DNA of 64,000 bases, taken from contig NZ_CP146287.1 in assembly GCF_037041345.1 (NCBI RefSeq), positions 1,491,501 through 1,555,500 on the forward strand, in the 5' to 3' direction. Positions 50,050 through 59,123 of this stretch are shown piece by piece. The notes under the pieces were generated by a model. That model was not told the origin of the DNA. It saw only the letters and a list, made by a program, of their open reading frames with translations, and ran no database searches. Each line of letters opens with the position of its first letter. The stretch's first letter is position 1. Both the position numbers and the translations under genes were made by a program. This stretch comes from Abiotrophia defectiva ATCC 49176 (GTDB lineage Bacteria; Bacillota; Bacilli; Lactobacillales; Aerococcaceae).

Positions 50050-50382
50050 ATGTCATCTACTCCACGTAAAGGCCTCATCGGTGGCCTCCTACTCTTAACC
50101 GGCGCCATTGTCGGCGTGGCTGGGACCCTCTTTTACTTGGAATCCCAACCTAAACGCCCGAGCCGGGTCCTAGCCGAAGTTAAGGCTGAATTTGCTAAAC
50201 AAGGACCGATTGAAGGTTCTTGGATTCACTATGTTCCGGTTGAATACCCTGAATTAGAAAGCCAACCTCAAGTTTATATTGGGGGCATTAGCCGCTATGA
50301 AGGGGAACAATTGGTTCACTATCAATTCGTCTGCGATATTTACACCGGTCAAATTCTAGATCTCTTCCCTGTAGAAGGCTAA
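50050..50382 (+). CDS. Small membrane-anchored extracellular protein
   Basis: 110 residues: one N-terminal membrane segment (about 8-30, GLIGGLLLLTGAIVGVAGTLFYL) with a basic residue before it, then a compact ~75-residue domain. The end YIGGISRYEGEQLVHYQFVCDIYTGQILDLFP resembles a PepSY-like strand pattern, but I cannot assign a family with certainty. It contains a single Cys in the domain. GAAGGAAAA precedes ATG. Stand-alone gene with a structured leader and its own terminator. Confidence 0.7.
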   Translation: MSSTPRKGLIGGLLLLTGAIVGVAGTLFYLESQPKRPSRVLAEVKAEFAKQGPIEGSWIHYVPVEYPELESQPQVYIGGISRYEGEQLVHYQFVCDIYTGQILDLFPVEG

Positions 50383-50396
50383 CTTAAAGAATCTTT

Positions 50397-50423
50397 GGAG
50401 TCGCTCTGGCGGCTCTTTTTTGC
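50397..50423 (+). terminator. Terminator of the small anchored-protein gene
   Basis: Stem GAG-CGC / GCG-CTC with a TCTG loop and one mismatch, followed by six T (50416-50421). Confidence 0.85.
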
Positions 50424-50432
50424 ATGCTGACA

Positions 50433-50466
50433 AACAAAAATCCGACCACTTAAGTGGTCGGATTGA
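50433..50466 (-). terminator. Terminator of pulA
   Basis: Perfect 13-bp stem AATCCGACCACTT / AAGTGGTCGGATT (50439-50464), followed on the minus strand by TTTGTTTG. Confidence 0.92.
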
Positions 50467-50478
50467 TTTGTGTACTTA

Positions 50479-52407
50479 TTATGCCTTCTCAACGCGTTCC
50501 AAGACGGTCACAGACAGGCCTGGCATTTCGTAGTGACCATTAAGGTCGAAGACTTGGCCTTCTTCCAATGGTGCCGTATAGTCGACGATTACCTTGCGGT
50601 AGAGACCATGTGGCAGATAGGTGATCGGCATGCGCCAATCATTAGCATTAATCATAACGAAATAAGCAGAATTCTCATCTTCCAATTGGTAGGCAATGAC
50701 GCCATCATGTAACTGATAGACAGCCAAGGAGTTGAGAATTTCATCATAAGAGTTTTGGCGGAAGAGTGGTGAGCTCTTACGTAACTTGATTAAGCCGCGG
50801 ACATAATCCACCGTCTCTTGATGATCCGCTACTCGGTTCCAGTCAAATTGGTTGATTTCATCCGGTGCATTGTAGGTATTGTCTATCAGTCTCTTGGTTC
50901 TTAAGAATTCTTGACCAGCATGAATGAAGGGAATCCCTTGCGCCAAGAGGACCAAACTGGTCGCCATTAAGGCTCGACGAACACGAACTTCTTCAGAATC
51001 ATGCGGATGAGTGTAACACAACTTGTCATAAAGGGTTAAGTCATCGTGGGCCTCAACATAGTGGACGACTTGGTCCGGACTAGCATAAGCCGAGTTAGGA
51101 ATCCCTACTAAGAGGTTCTGAGCCACTAACTTTTCTAAATCAGGACGTCCATTGACATAGCCGCCTTCTTGCTTGTTGAAGTTACCGCCTTTGAGGGCAT
51201 TACGAATGGAATCGTTAAAGTGAGCCACTCCAGGCATACGGTAGGCATTGTGTTGGGCAGCCTTATCTTCATAAGGCAACATGGTTCCCAGATTCCAACC
51301 CTCGCCTAAAACGATAATGGAAGGATCAATTTCATTCAGGGCTTGACGTACGGCCAACATGGTTTCAACGTCATGAATCCCCATTAAGTCGAAGCGGAAG
51401 CCATCTAATTTGAATTCTCGTGTCCAGTAAAGGATGGAATCCAAGATATAGCGGCGCATCATATAGCGTTCAGAAGCGGTATCGTTGCCGACCCCCGTCC
51501 CATTAGACAAGTTACCTGCCTGGTCATAACGGAAGAAATAACCTGGTACAATCTTCTGGAAGGCTTGCAAGTCAAACTGATAAACGTGATTATAGACCAC
51601 GTCCATAATGACGCGCATACCATTGTCGTGAAGGGTCTTAATGGTTTGCTTGAGTTCTAAAATCCGGCTAAGCGGATTATAAGGATCCGTCGCATAGGAG
51701 CCTTCTGGCACATTGTAGTTCTTAGGATCATAGCCCCAGTTGTAGGCTGTTGGTTTGGCTTCTGTCTCATCTACTGTCGCGTAATCATAAATTGGTAATA
51801 ATTGCAAATGGGTAAAGCCCAGCGACTTAAGATAGTCTAAGCCAGTAATTTGGCCATTAGAGGTATGAGTGCCTGCTTCGGCAAGCCCTAAGAACTTACC
51901 TTTAGCTGAAATGCCCGAATCTTCCGCTACTGAGAAGTCGCGGACATTGAGTTCGTAGATAATAGCATCGGTCGCCTTGCCAAAAGACGGCATACGGTCA
52001 AAGCCCTCCACTTGAGTGGCTGCTGGGTTGACCACCACACTGCGGTCACCATTAACCACTGCCGCAATGGCATAAGGGTCTTGGCTGCGTTTAAGGCCTA
52101 ATGAACCATGGTCTAATAGGTAAGTGTAGGCAGTTAAGTGCAAGTCCCCTAAAATCTCGATCACCCAAGTACCGCGTTCACCACGTCGCATGACGTGAGC
52201 ACTAGCTAAGTTGCTATCTGGCTGGTTGGATTCATAAATTTCAACGGTCACACTCTTAGCCGTTGGTGCCCAAACGATAAAACGTGTTGATTGTGGTGTG
52301 TAGAAGGCACCTAAAGGTCCGTCATAGGCAAATTCTTGATCAAAATCAACCGTTCTGACTGCTTTGGTAGCCAATCCCACCGCCTGATTTGGATTTAAAT
52401 CTGTCAC
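50479..52407 (-). CDS. pulA: Type I pullulanase
   Basis: Debranching enzyme that hydrolyses alpha-1,6 bonds in pullulan, glycogen or imported branched maltodextrins; cytoplasmic because no signal peptide is present. 642 residues: CBM48-like N-terminal domain (about 25-120), then a GH13_14 barrel with the type I signature YNWGYDP. The catalytic regions are DGFRFDLMG (nucleophile Asp), VLGEGWN (acid Glu) and VEAHDDLTLYD (third Asp). The start is GTG at 52407 after GAGAGAGGA. Its promoter carries a MalR-like operator in the spacer, in keeping with maltodextrin regulation. No glycogen genes are adjacent. Confidence 0.95.
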   Translation of the reverse strand: MTDLNPNQAVGLATKAVRTVDFDQEFAYDGPLGAFYTPQSTRFIVWAPTAKSVTVEIYESNQPDSNLASAHVMRRGERGTWVIEILGDLHLTAYTYLLDHGSLGLKRSQDPYAIAAVVNGDRSVVVNPAATQVEGFDRMPSFGKATDAIIYELNVRDFSVAEDSGISAKGKFLGLAEAGTHTSNGQITGLDYLKSLGFTHLQLLPIYDYATVDETEAKPTAYNWGYDPKNYNVPEGSYATDPYNPLSRILELKQTIKTLHDNGMRVIMDVVYNHVYQFDLQAFQKIVPGYFFRYDQAGNLSNGTGVGNDTASERYMMRRYILDSILYWTREFKLDGFRFDLMGIHDVETMLAVRQALNEIDPSIIVLGEGWNLGTMLPYEDKAAQHNAYRMPGVAHFNDSIRNALKGGNFNKQEGGYVNGRPDLEKLVAQNLLVGIPNSAYASPDQVVHYVEAHDDLTLYDKLCYTHPHDSEEVRVRRALMATSLVLLAQGIPFIHAGQEFLRTKRLIDNTYNAPDEINQFDWNRVADHQETVDYVRGLIKLRKSSPLFRQNSYDEILNSLAVYQLHDGVIAYQLEDENSAYFVMINANDWRMPITYLPHGLYRKVIVDYTAPLEEGQVFDLNGHYEMPGLSVTVLERVEKA

Positions 52408-52448
52408 AATATTCCTCTCTCTTTCTATGTATACGTATTCTCACGCAT

Positions 52449-52477
52449 AGTGTACCGCAAACGGTGCTCAGAAACAA
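52449..52477 (-). promoter_or_regulatory. pulA promoter with MalR-like operator
   Basis: Minus strand: -35 TTGTTT (52477-52472), 17-base spacer, -10 TACACT (52454-52449). The spacer contains CGTTTGCG, a perfect half of the MalR operator CGCAAACGTTTGCG; the other half is diverged, though ACCG-N4-CGGT forms a small palindrome. Repression by a MalR-type LacI protein is suggested. Confidence 0.65.
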
Positions 52478-52591
52478 GTCTTTAGCCTTACATTTTAGCT
52501 CATATCTGATGAGAAAACAACTAATCTTATGCGATTCTCATCTTACGACCCAAAGTCTAATCTAGCTGTCTATTTTATACATGCAGTATGA

Positions 52592-52620
52592 TTGAAATAC
52601 TGGTCTTGAAGCGCTATAAT
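52592..52620 (+). promoter_or_regulatory. Promoter of the HXXEE gene
   Basis: -35 TTGAAA (52592-52597), 17-base spacer, perfect -10 TATAAT (52615-52620). The start codon is 32 bases beyond. Confidence 0.85.
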
Positions 52621-52652
52621 GCAAATGTAAAAGCTGAGGGAGGAAGCAAATT

Positions 52653-53162
52653 ATGGAAAATCTTTTGTGGTTATTTCCCGTCATTTTTATGCTACATGAG
52701 ATGGAAGAAATCATTGGCTTTGGTCCATGGCTGGACAAAAATCAAGCGATTTTAGACAAGTACCCTAGAATTGCAGCTGCCTATGAGCACTTTTCCCCTT
52801 CAGGCTTTGCAGTGGCAGTCTTAGAGGAGTATCTAGTGGTGATTATCATCACCGGCGCTAGCCTGTATTTTGCTAACTATCTGGTCTGGTTGGGAGCCTT
52901 TATAGCCTTCAGCCTGCATCTCCTCATCCACCTGATCCAAAGCATCCTGATTAGAAAATATATTCCTGCCCTAGCTAGCAGCCTAGTGCTGCTTCCCCCC
53001 AGCATCTTGATTATCAAGCAAGTAATCGATCAAACGAACTATAGCCTCCTAAGCCTCCTAATCTGGACCTTGCTAGGGCTAATTTTCATGGTGGTGAACC
53101 TGGCTTTTGCCCATCAATTGATGCGGTTAGTGACGAAAAGCCTTAAATCTCAGAAATCCTAG
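52653..53162 (+). CDS. HXXEE-domain membrane protein
   Basis: 169-residue polytopic membrane protein with five or so hydrophobic segments. The defining motif HEMEE lies near residue 15, in FMLHEMEEIIGFGPWL. A second conserved spot is AVLEEYLVVIIITGA, and His-rich LHLLIHLIQS sits in the middle. The paired His and Glu residues in the membrane suggest metal binding or proton transfer; the family is uncharacterised. GAGGGAGG precedes ATG. Its strong promoter and own terminator make it a single-gene unit beside, but opposite to, the lipid operon. Confidence 0.82.
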   Translation: MENLLWLFPVIFMLHEMEEIIGFGPWLDKNQAILDKYPRIAAAYEHFSPSGFAVAVLEEYLVVIIITGASLYFANYLVWLGAFIAFSLHLLIHLIQSILIRKYIPALASSLVLLPPSILIIKQVIDQTNYSLLSLLIWTLLGLIFMVVNLAFAHQLMRLVTKSLKSQKS

Positions 53163-53180
53163 TCCCTCTATTTAAAACCA

Positions 53181-53219
53181 TGTAAAAAGCTCGCACTTAT
53201 CCCAAGTGCGAGCTTTTTT
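53181..53219. terminator. Bidirectional terminator, end of the lipid operon
   Basis: 15-bp stem AAAAAGCTCGCACTT / AAGTGCGAGCTTTTT with an ATCCC loop (53184-53218). It overlaps the stop codon of the GNAT-like gene and serves the convergent HXXEE gene. Confidence 0.95.
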
Positions 53220-54285
53220 ATAGTAAGAGTTGATAGAGTCCATAAGTATGGCTAGTTCCCTGTAAGTCAGCAGCATAGTGACGTGTCAGTGTATGCTGAT
53301 GTATTAAGGCGCCAACGGCAGAAGCCCCTCTGGCTTGAGCTTGCTTAAAAATTGGATAGCTCAATGCTGACCCCAAACCCAAATACTGTGGATCTACTCC
53401 TAGGTAGAGTATGATGTAGCGTTTGGCTCGATGCTTAATCCAAAGCAATTTGGCTAAAGTAAATAAATTTAACTTTTGATAAACCAAGGCTCCATAGTCT
53501 GGCATGGTAATCAGAAAACCCACTAGCTTTTCCTCCTGATAGGCCACCTTAACCATAGAAAAATCCAGAATATAACGATACTTCTCGAAGATAGCACTAA
53601 ATTGCCTCCCCTGCAAGGAACGGTAAATAGGAAAATCTCGGTAAAGTCGATTCAAGAGTTCAAACACTTGTAAGGACACCTCAGTCCAATCCGACTTGTG
53701 GGGGGATCGAATCTTAATCCCTGCTGCTAAGGCAGCCTCATAACGCTTAGCTAGTTTGGCTTCCTGGGTAGTGGGACTTACCTTAGGATAGAAATTAGAC
53801 AGATAGCTTTCGGTCAGTTTGAATCCCGCTGCCTCCCAGAGCTTGGGGTAATAAGCCGGCTGATGGGGCTCGCCAGTAAAAGGTAAGTCCTCATGGCCAG
53901 ATAGCTGCATGCGATAGCCTAACCAAAAACTAGCCTGAACAGGGCCAATGAGTTTTTCAGCCCCTAAGTTGCGGGCCTGTTCAGCTATGTAAGCTATAAA
54001 CTGCTTGGTCATGTCCACATCATCTAAGGACTCAAAATAGCCTAAGAAGCAAGTGCCATCGACTGGATAATAAGTCAGCAAGCCTCGAATCTGAACTTGC
54101 TGGTCTTGGTAACCGACAAAGGCTCTCACTTCTATTTCCGGGCTAAGTGGATGGGTCCCACTAATCAGACTTTCTTCCTCTTCAGGTGACTGCATTAAGT
54201 GCCCCTTTCCGTAAAGTTTCTGCGGCAAGGCTAGAAAGTCGACTAGCTCCGGCGAATGAGGCTGCACAGCTTTAATGGTCAGCAT
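53218..54285 (-). CDS. GNAT-like acyltransferase, last gene of the lipid operon
   Basis: 355 residues, apparently two GNAT-type halves. In the first half, GLLTYYPVDGTCFLGYFESLDD and LIGPVQASFWLGYRMQ followed by HQPAYYPKLWEAAGF are landmarks of an uncharacterised family of large GNAT proteins. The second half has VGFLITMPDYGAL and ILYLGVDPQYLGLGSALSYPIFK, resembling the acetyl-CoA loop (here Q-Y-L-G-L-G-S-A). There is no signal or membrane span. It could acylate an amine or hydroxyl of the operon's lipid product or a precursor. ATG overlaps the dikinase gene by 14 bases with GGAGGAGG as ribosome site, so it belongs firmly to the operon. The substrate is unknown. Confidence 0.72.
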   Translation of the reverse strand: MLTIKAVQPHSPELVDFLALPQKLYGKGHLMQSPEEEESLISGTHPLSPEIEVRAFVGYQDQQVQIRGLLTYYPVDGTCFLGYFESLDDVDMTKQFIAYIAEQARNLGAEKLIGPVQASFWLGYRMQLSGHEDLPFTGEPHQPAYYPKLWEAAGFKLTESYLSNFYPKVSPTTQEAKLAKRYEAALAAGIKIRSPHKSDWTEVSLQVFELLNRLYRDFPIYRSLQGRQFSAIFEKYRYILDFSMVKVAYQEEKLVGFLITMPDYGALVYQKLNLFTLAKLLWIKHRAKRYIILYLGVDPQYLGLGSALSYPIFKQAQARGASAVGALIHQHTLTRHYAADLQGTSHTYGLYQLLL

Positions 54286-56746
54286 GGTCCGCCTCCTCCA
54301 AAATGGTTACTTGGCCGCTTAAGCCATCCATCTCAATCCAATCCCCACTTTTCAGCAATTGCGTAGCACCCCGCACATTCACAACTGATGGAATGCCTAG
54401 CTCACGCGAAATAATGGCTGTATGAGACAGGAGGGATCCTTGCTCAGCGATGACCCCTTGGGCTTGAGTTAAGAGATAGACCCACCCTGGATCTGTCATT
54501 CTGGTTACCATAATCTTACCTTGAGCAGATTCAATGGCTTGAACATCGTCCACTACTAGCACTTGGCCCTTAACTCGACCAGGCGAGCAACCAATCCCTT
54601 GAAGGTGTTCTGCCCGACTCAATTGGCTACGTGCCTGCCCTGAAAATCGCACAAACTTCTCAAATACTTGACCCAAGAAAACATAGCGGCTGAAGTTTGG
54701 TAAGGTCCTGTCACCCGCTAGCTTGGCACGTCTTTCTGAAATCAGGTCCGATACTGAGTGTGGCTGTCTGGCCAATTCAAAGATTTCTTCCTTGGTCAGA
54801 TAGAAGATGTCTTCTTCTGTCTCTAAATAGCCTTGCTTGGCAAGTTGCGCCCCAATGGCTCGAAAAATCATCCGCATCATCCCATAAATCCGTGTCCGAT
54901 TTAGTCTTGAGCTTTCTCGGTACTTAACGCCAGTCATAGCGCGACGGCGTAAAAAGCTCGTCCACCAACTCCTTGGTCGATTGCTTGCGGCACTTGAGGC
55001 TTTTAGGTCAGGAGCGTCTTGCTGGCACATTTGAACCAACAAGGATAAGAGGCCTTGTGGATGGGTACGGAAGGTCGGTGTTTCTAGTTTCAGTTCTTCG
55101 GGTGCCCGGTCACCAAATTCTTGGATAAAATCTAGGATCTTGGCTACTAAGGGATCTTGTCGATTTAAAAAGTCTGCTGCATCTTCATTTTCTAGTGTCT
55201 GACGAAGAGCTTGGTTCTTGGGATGCTTGAGCTCCTCAACTAAGTCCTGAAGGGCTAGCGCCGGCCGCATACTTTCAATCTGTTCAATACCGGCGATTTC
55301 TGCCTGAACATCTTGTCCATGACGCGACTTTTTCAATAAACCCGTATAGACAAAGGCATAAAGATCATTAATCAAGGTAATATCCCAATGTGCTAGAATC
55401 TCATCCTTAAGCTGTACAACTAGAGCTATCAACTGCTCTAAATCCGCATCTGGCGAGAAGCGCTCTTGAAAGACTGCTTGAATCCGGATGAATTCCTGTT
55501 CTAGCTGGGCCATTTGCTTAGGCGCAGTGAAAAACTCACGCACGATTCGGCCCATAATCTTAAGTCGTTTCCAAGGCGAGAGATGGACCGGCATGGCCGG
55601 TACTTCCGTCTCCCTCACACCCAGCATATCTTGCCAGATAGGAATAATCTTTTTAGAGAAAGGCAACAATTGCAGAAGCTGGTACCAACTTTGAATTTGA
55701 TAGTAGACTCGACTATTGACTGGACAGAGCATATTCTGGAAGGTCGGCTCATAGGCAGCCAATTCAGCTGCCTCCTTGCCCACCAACCTTTGAGCCAAGC
55801 CACGGAATATACTCGCATAGGCTTCTTGAATAAAACTGATAGTTAAGGGTGTAGAGAGACCTGGATAGCTCTCCACAATATTACTATTATCCAGAATGAT
55901 TTGCTTGCCTTGTGGCAAAGTAGTAATGGGACGAGCCTGTAAGATGTAGAGCCGGTCTCCTTGGAAGGTAAACTCCAAATCCAGATAGGGGCCAAAAAGC
56001 GCCATGGCTTGCTGGGCTAAGGATTCTAGGTCCCCTAATTGACTAGTTGTTAAACTTGGGGCGCCTGGCTCTTGTTCCGTATAGGATAGCTGATCTGCCG
56101 GATGATAAGTCACCATGCTAGTAGGCACCTTATCTTCTACAATTTGATCACCTAATCCCTGTCCCACAACCACAATGTGCTCGTTGAGAATTCCCTTAGG
56201 GTTGGCTGTAAAATAAACACCAGATAAATCTCCCTTAATCATGACTTGAACCAAACAGTTCATCTGAGCTTCCGGCAGGCTAATCCCTTGCTTAAAGAGA
56301 TAAGCTAGAGCGGATACCTGATAGAGGGACAAGAAAGTATGCTCTAGAGACTGGGGTAAGTGGTCGATTGGGACATCTAGCTGGCTTTCAAATTGCCCGG
56401 CAAAAGATGAGACGGCACCGTCTTCAATGCTAGCAGATGAACGAACTGCCAAACGCACCTGACCAGATGGGAAAGTTTGCTTGGCCCAGCTCAGCACAGG
56501 ACTTAAATCTTCCTTAGCAAAACTCTCTTTAGCCCAAGCCAGTAGTTCTTGACTCAGCTGATCCAAACTTAGATTACCCGCCTGATAGGCTGCTTCCTGA
56601 CTAGCCAGGAAATCCATGCTGTCCGCTTGATCAAAACAGTCAAAGGCAAAGACAGCAAAACTAGGAACTGGTAGCCCAGCTTTGGTCATTTCCATGAGGT
56701 GGTAGGCTTTCCCTCCCACTTTCTGGGGATCATAGACTTGTTTCAT
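54272..56746 (-). CDS. PEP-synthase/rifampicin-phosphotransferase-like dikinase 2
   Basis: 824 residues. N-terminal ATP-grasp (PPDK_N-like, about 1-280): KVGGKAYHLMEM, the loop RSSASIEDGAVSSFAGQFES at 102-121, GVYFTANPKG and LEFTFQGDRLYILQARPITTLP. Then a long helical middle region (about 290-700). Last comes the swivelling phospho-His domain with His775 in LLSHTAIISRELGIPSV. The C-terminal PEP/pyruvate barrel of true PEP synthase is missing, so the order ATP-middle-His is that of rifampicin phosphotransferase. Such enzymes move the beta-phosphate of ATP to an alcohol through His, giving AMP and phosphate. Start ATG overlaps the UbiA stop (TAATG). The acceptor here is unknown; a lipid alcohol is the contextual guess. 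Confidence 0.82.
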   Translation of the reverse strand: MKQVYDPQKVGGKAYHLMEMTKAGLPVPSFAVFAFDCFDQADSMDFLASQEAAYQAGNLSLDQLSQELLAWAKESFAKEDLSPVLSWAKQTFPSGQVRLAVRSSASIEDGAVSSFAGQFESQLDVPIDHLPQSLEHTFLSLYQVSALAYLFKQGISLPEAQMNCLVQVMIKGDLSGVYFTANPKGILNEHIVVVGQGLGDQIVEDKVPTSMVTYHPADQLSYTEQEPGAPSLTTSQLGDLESLAQQAMALFGPYLDLEFTFQGDRLYILQARPITTLPQGKQIILDNSNIVESYPGLSTPLTISFIQEAYASIFRGLAQRLVGKEAAELAAYEPTFQNMLCPVNSRVYYQIQSWYQLLQLLPFSKKIIPIWQDMLGVRETEVPAMPVHLSPWKRLKIMGRIVREFFTAPKQMAQLEQEFIRIQAVFQERFSPDADLEQLIALVVQLKDEILAHWDITLINDLYAFVYTGLLKKSRHGQDVQAEIAGIEQIESMRPALALQDLVEELKHPKNQALRQTLENEDAADFLNRQDPLVAKILDFIQEFGDRAPEELKLETPTFRTHPQGLLSLLVQMCQQDAPDLKASSAASNRPRSWWTSFLRRRAMTGVKYRESSRLNRTRIYGMMRMIFRAIGAQLAKQGYLETEEDIFYLTKEEIFELARQPHSVSDLISERRAKLAGDRTLPNFSRYVFLGQVFEKFVRFSGQARSQLSRAEHLQGIGCSPGRVKGQVLVVDDVQAIESAQGKIMVTRMTDPGWVYLLTQAQGVIAEQGSLLSHTAIISRELGIPSVVNVRGATQLLKSGDWIEMDGLSGQVTILEEADHADH

Positions 56747-57645
56747 TAGAAGACTCCCATCAAGAGGTAGACAGCTACTGAGACGACCATGGTGGTCTCA
56801 GTAATATAGGTATAACGCTCAACTCTTTCCCGGATATTGAAGAGGGTTGGGTCCTTAATGAACTGTTCGAACTGAACCGTCATCCAGATAACATTAAGCA
56901 CCAAGACCACGACCCCTACATGAGAAATATTCCAGAGCAGAAGGAAGTTGGTCATAATATCCAGAATAGTGACTATTTCGATGAAACGGGTAGCCTTCTT
57001 ATAACCGAAGAGCTTGGAGTAAGTCACATATTCTGTCTCATCTTTTGGTGCTCGAATCTTACGACAGACTTCCCAAATCAAGCTTGGGAAGTACATGGTG
57101 AAGGCCAAGAGGACGGTCGGAACTGACAATAGGGGCAGATTGTACTTATAACATACGAAGGAAATAGTATAAAGATTCAGAATCATCATGACCGGATTAT
57201 GGGTCACCAAGGCTAAAGGCAATGAATTCTGAATTTTATCTCGCTTAAAGAACCAGAAAGACATCAAGGTTCCGTAGATATAGAGGAAGAGGAACCAAAA
57301 GATATTATTCATGAAGAAGATATTCAACATAACAGAGACCGTGACGATAAAGGCTAAGGCGATAGCCAAGTCCTTTTTCTTGACCCGCCCTGACGGCAAA
57401 GCCCGATGGGGGAAGAGTCGTTGGTCGGTCTCATAGTCCTTGAAGTCATCTGCAATGCGTAAAATCATCAAGAATACAAAAATGGTGAAAATCCCAATCA
57501 ATTCTTGATGGTTGAAATTAAAGCTGGTCACCCCGTCATTTAACAAGAGGACAAAATAAATCTCGAAAAACATAATGGCTGCCACGATAAAACGCGACCC
57601 CAGCGGAAACATTTCCTTATAATAAATCGCTAAACGCTTAAACAT
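56746..57645 (-). CDS. UbiA-superfamily prenyltransferase
   Basis: 299 residues, about eight or nine membrane segments. The first Asp-rich motif is RIADDFKDYETDQRLFPHRALPSGRV (D-D-x-x-D-x-x-x-D, about residues 66-87 from the chosen start). The second is in the second half, KIRAPKDETEYVTYSKLFG, with the Tyr-Ser and acidic residues that hold the other magnesium. UbiA enzymes move a prenyl chain from its diphosphate to an aromatic ring or, in archaea, to geranylgeranylglyceryl phosphate. No quinone or haem genes are near; the neighbours are phospholipid genes, so a lipid acceptor is more likely. ATG 57645 lies within the end of psd, with AGGTG as ribosome site; GTG at 57654 is an alternative. 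Confidence 0.85.
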   Translation of the reverse strand: MFKRLAIYYKEMFPLGSRFIVAAIMFFEIYFVLLLNDGVTSFNFNHQELIGIFTIFVFLMILRIADDFKDYETDQRLFPHRALPSGRVKKKDLAIALAFIVTVSVMLNIFFMNNIFWFLFLYIYGTLMSFWFFKRDKIQNSLPLALVTHNPVMMILNLYTISFVCYKYNLPLLSVPTVLLAFTMYFPSLIWEVCRKIRAPKDETEYVTYSKLFGYKKATRFIEIVTILDIMTNFLLLWNISHVGVVVLVLNVIWMTVQFEQFIKDPTLFNIRERVERYTYITETTMVVSVAVYLLMGVF

Positions 57646-58501
57646 GTTTAACACCTATCCTTTCACCCATTCTGACCTGGCTTTCGATACCTAAGTCTGA
57701 GTAATATCTAATATCTTGGTCCAGCTCAATACGATTTGCTGGATATAGTACGACGATAGTGGACCCACCTAAGCCAAAGTAGCCCTTCTCCTGGCCTCTG
57801 ACTAGGTAAGTTTGATGATGGTTATAAATTCGACCGACTAGCAGTGCACCAATTTCCATCTGGAGAACTGGCCCCTCTTCTGTCTCAATCAGACAGTAAT
57901 GCCGGCTATTCTCACGATAAATCAAACGCTGGGCTTGGGCTACTTCCCTTACACTATGCAACTTGCCCTTGATGCTTTTCTGATGGGTAATTACCCCAGA
58001 TTCAATGGCTAAATAGCGATGCAAGTCTTCGACCCCTAGACGGAATACTAAGGCTAGCCCACCTTGGAAGGACTGCGCTAGTTGGTCATCTTCCAATAAT
58101 TCTGCCAAATCATAGCTTTGGCCCTTTAAGACCAAACTTAAGTCTTCATGAATATCAAAACCTTGTAATTTGGCGTCGGCTACGGCCAATACTTCCCCTT
58201 CTGGACAGACAGGGCGTAAGTCTGGCTGAATTTTTCGCTGGAAAAAGGCTGCAAAGTGGGGATAGGTCCCCTCTTGGTAGTCAGCCAGAGACAGGTCATA
58301 GGTCTCTAGGAACTTTCTTACCTTAGCTTTTGACCAAGGCAAGTAATCACTTAGGGTCAGCAGATAGGAGATGCTAGGCCGTGTCAACAGAGGGAGGAGC
58401 CATCGCCCCCATCTAGTCTGGTAGAGGCGATTAACCAAGCCTTCTTGATAGACCACAGGCTCTATGACCCGACCACTTTGACGCTGGTAGACCTTAACCA
58501 T
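57638..58501 (-). CDS. psd: Phosphatidylserine decarboxylase
   Basis: Pyruvoyl enzyme converting a phosphatidylserine-type lipid to its ethanolamine form at the membrane. 287 residues. FFQRKIQPDLRPV and VLKGQSYDLAELLED are typical of PSDs. The self-cleavage motif GLGGSTIVVL has Ser247, which becomes the pyruvoyl group after cutting between Gly246 and Ser247. The catalytic His is in VEDLHRYLA. The gene overlaps pssA by 8 bases and UbiA by 8. Phosphatidylethanolamine synthesis is unusual for Lactobacillales, whose membranes usually lack this pathway. Confidence 0.93.
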   Translation of the reverse strand: MVKVYQRQSGRVIEPVVYQEGLVNRLYQTRWGRWLLPLLTRPSISYLLTLSDYLPWSKAKVRKFLETYDLSLADYQEGTYPHFAAFFQRKIQPDLRPVCPEGEVLAVADAKLQGFDIHEDLSLVLKGQSYDLAELLEDDQLAQSFQGGLALVFRLGVEDLHRYLAIESGVITHQKSIKGKLHSVREVAQAQRLIYRENSRHYCLIETEEGPVLQMEIGALLVGRIYNHHQTYLVRGQEKGYFGLGGSTIVVLYPANRIELDQDIRYYSDLGIESQVRMGERIGVKHV

Positions 58502-59123
58502 AAGGCAATACCCAAAGCCCGATTAGACTAAGAATCGCTAATAAGGCAAAAGCCAGATAAGCCTTCTTGTTAGGCTTAGGAATGGGCTGATTCCAGACGA
58601 ATAGGCCGCTTAAGAGAAAGGCTAATCCCAACCAAAGCCAAGTATAGAGTCCAGGCGCCAGCCATTGACCTAATAGATAGCTTAAGGGAAAGCACAAGGC
58701 GCCATAAGTAACGGGAACCCCGATGAAATATTGCCCACTGCCCTCATCATGCTTGGCCAAGCGATTAAAGTGGCCCAAGCGCGTCACGGCTGCTAGCACA
58801 TAGATAATAGCTGGCAAGAGATTGGCAGGTCCAAGGGCTAGCTGAGACATGAGAAGAAAAGCTGGCAAGGCAGCAAAGCTAATCATGTCGCAGAGTGAAT
58901 CAATTTCAATGCCAAAACGTTCCTGTTCTGGTGTCCGTGGTAAGCGTCTAGCCACTACACCGTCGAAGAGATCACAAATTCCACTAAGGATAAAGGCCAT
59001 CATGGCTAGTCGGACCTGCCCTTGTAAGGTCCAATAGATAGCTACTAAAGCAAAGGTTGCTCCCAAGTAAGTAAGTATGACCGACTTATCATACTCTCCA
59101 ATCAAATAGTTTTTAATCTTCAT
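58494..59123 (-). CDS. pssA: CDP-alcohol phosphatidyltransferase, phosphatidylserine synthase type
   Basis: Membrane enzyme joining a CDP-activated lipid to serine. 209 residues, six or so hydrophobic segments. The CDP-OH-P motif reads CDLFDGVVARR...FGIEIDSLCD (Asp51, Asp54, Gly55, Ala58, Arg59, Gly71, Asp75, Asp79). Between Arg and Gly there are 11 residues instead of the classical 8, a variant (R-x(4)-T-x-x-E-x-x-F-G) that I associate with serine-type enzymes of Firmicutes. The start is ATG 59123, inside the end of the upstream dikinase gene, with GAAAGGA 12 bases before it; the frame opens at 59150 without a ribosome site. Followed directly by psd, which supports serine as acceptor. Confidence 0.88.
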   Translation of the reverse strand: MKIKNYLIGEYDKSVILTYLGATFALVAIYWTLQGQVRLAMMAFILSGICDLFDGVVARRLPRTPEQERFGIEIDSLCDMISFAALPAFLLMSQLALGPANLLPAIIYVLAAVTRLGHFNRLAKHDEGSGQYFIGVPVTYGALCFPLSYLLGQWLAPGLYTWLWLGLAFLLSGLFVWNQPIPKPNKKAYLAFALLAILSLIGLWVLPYG

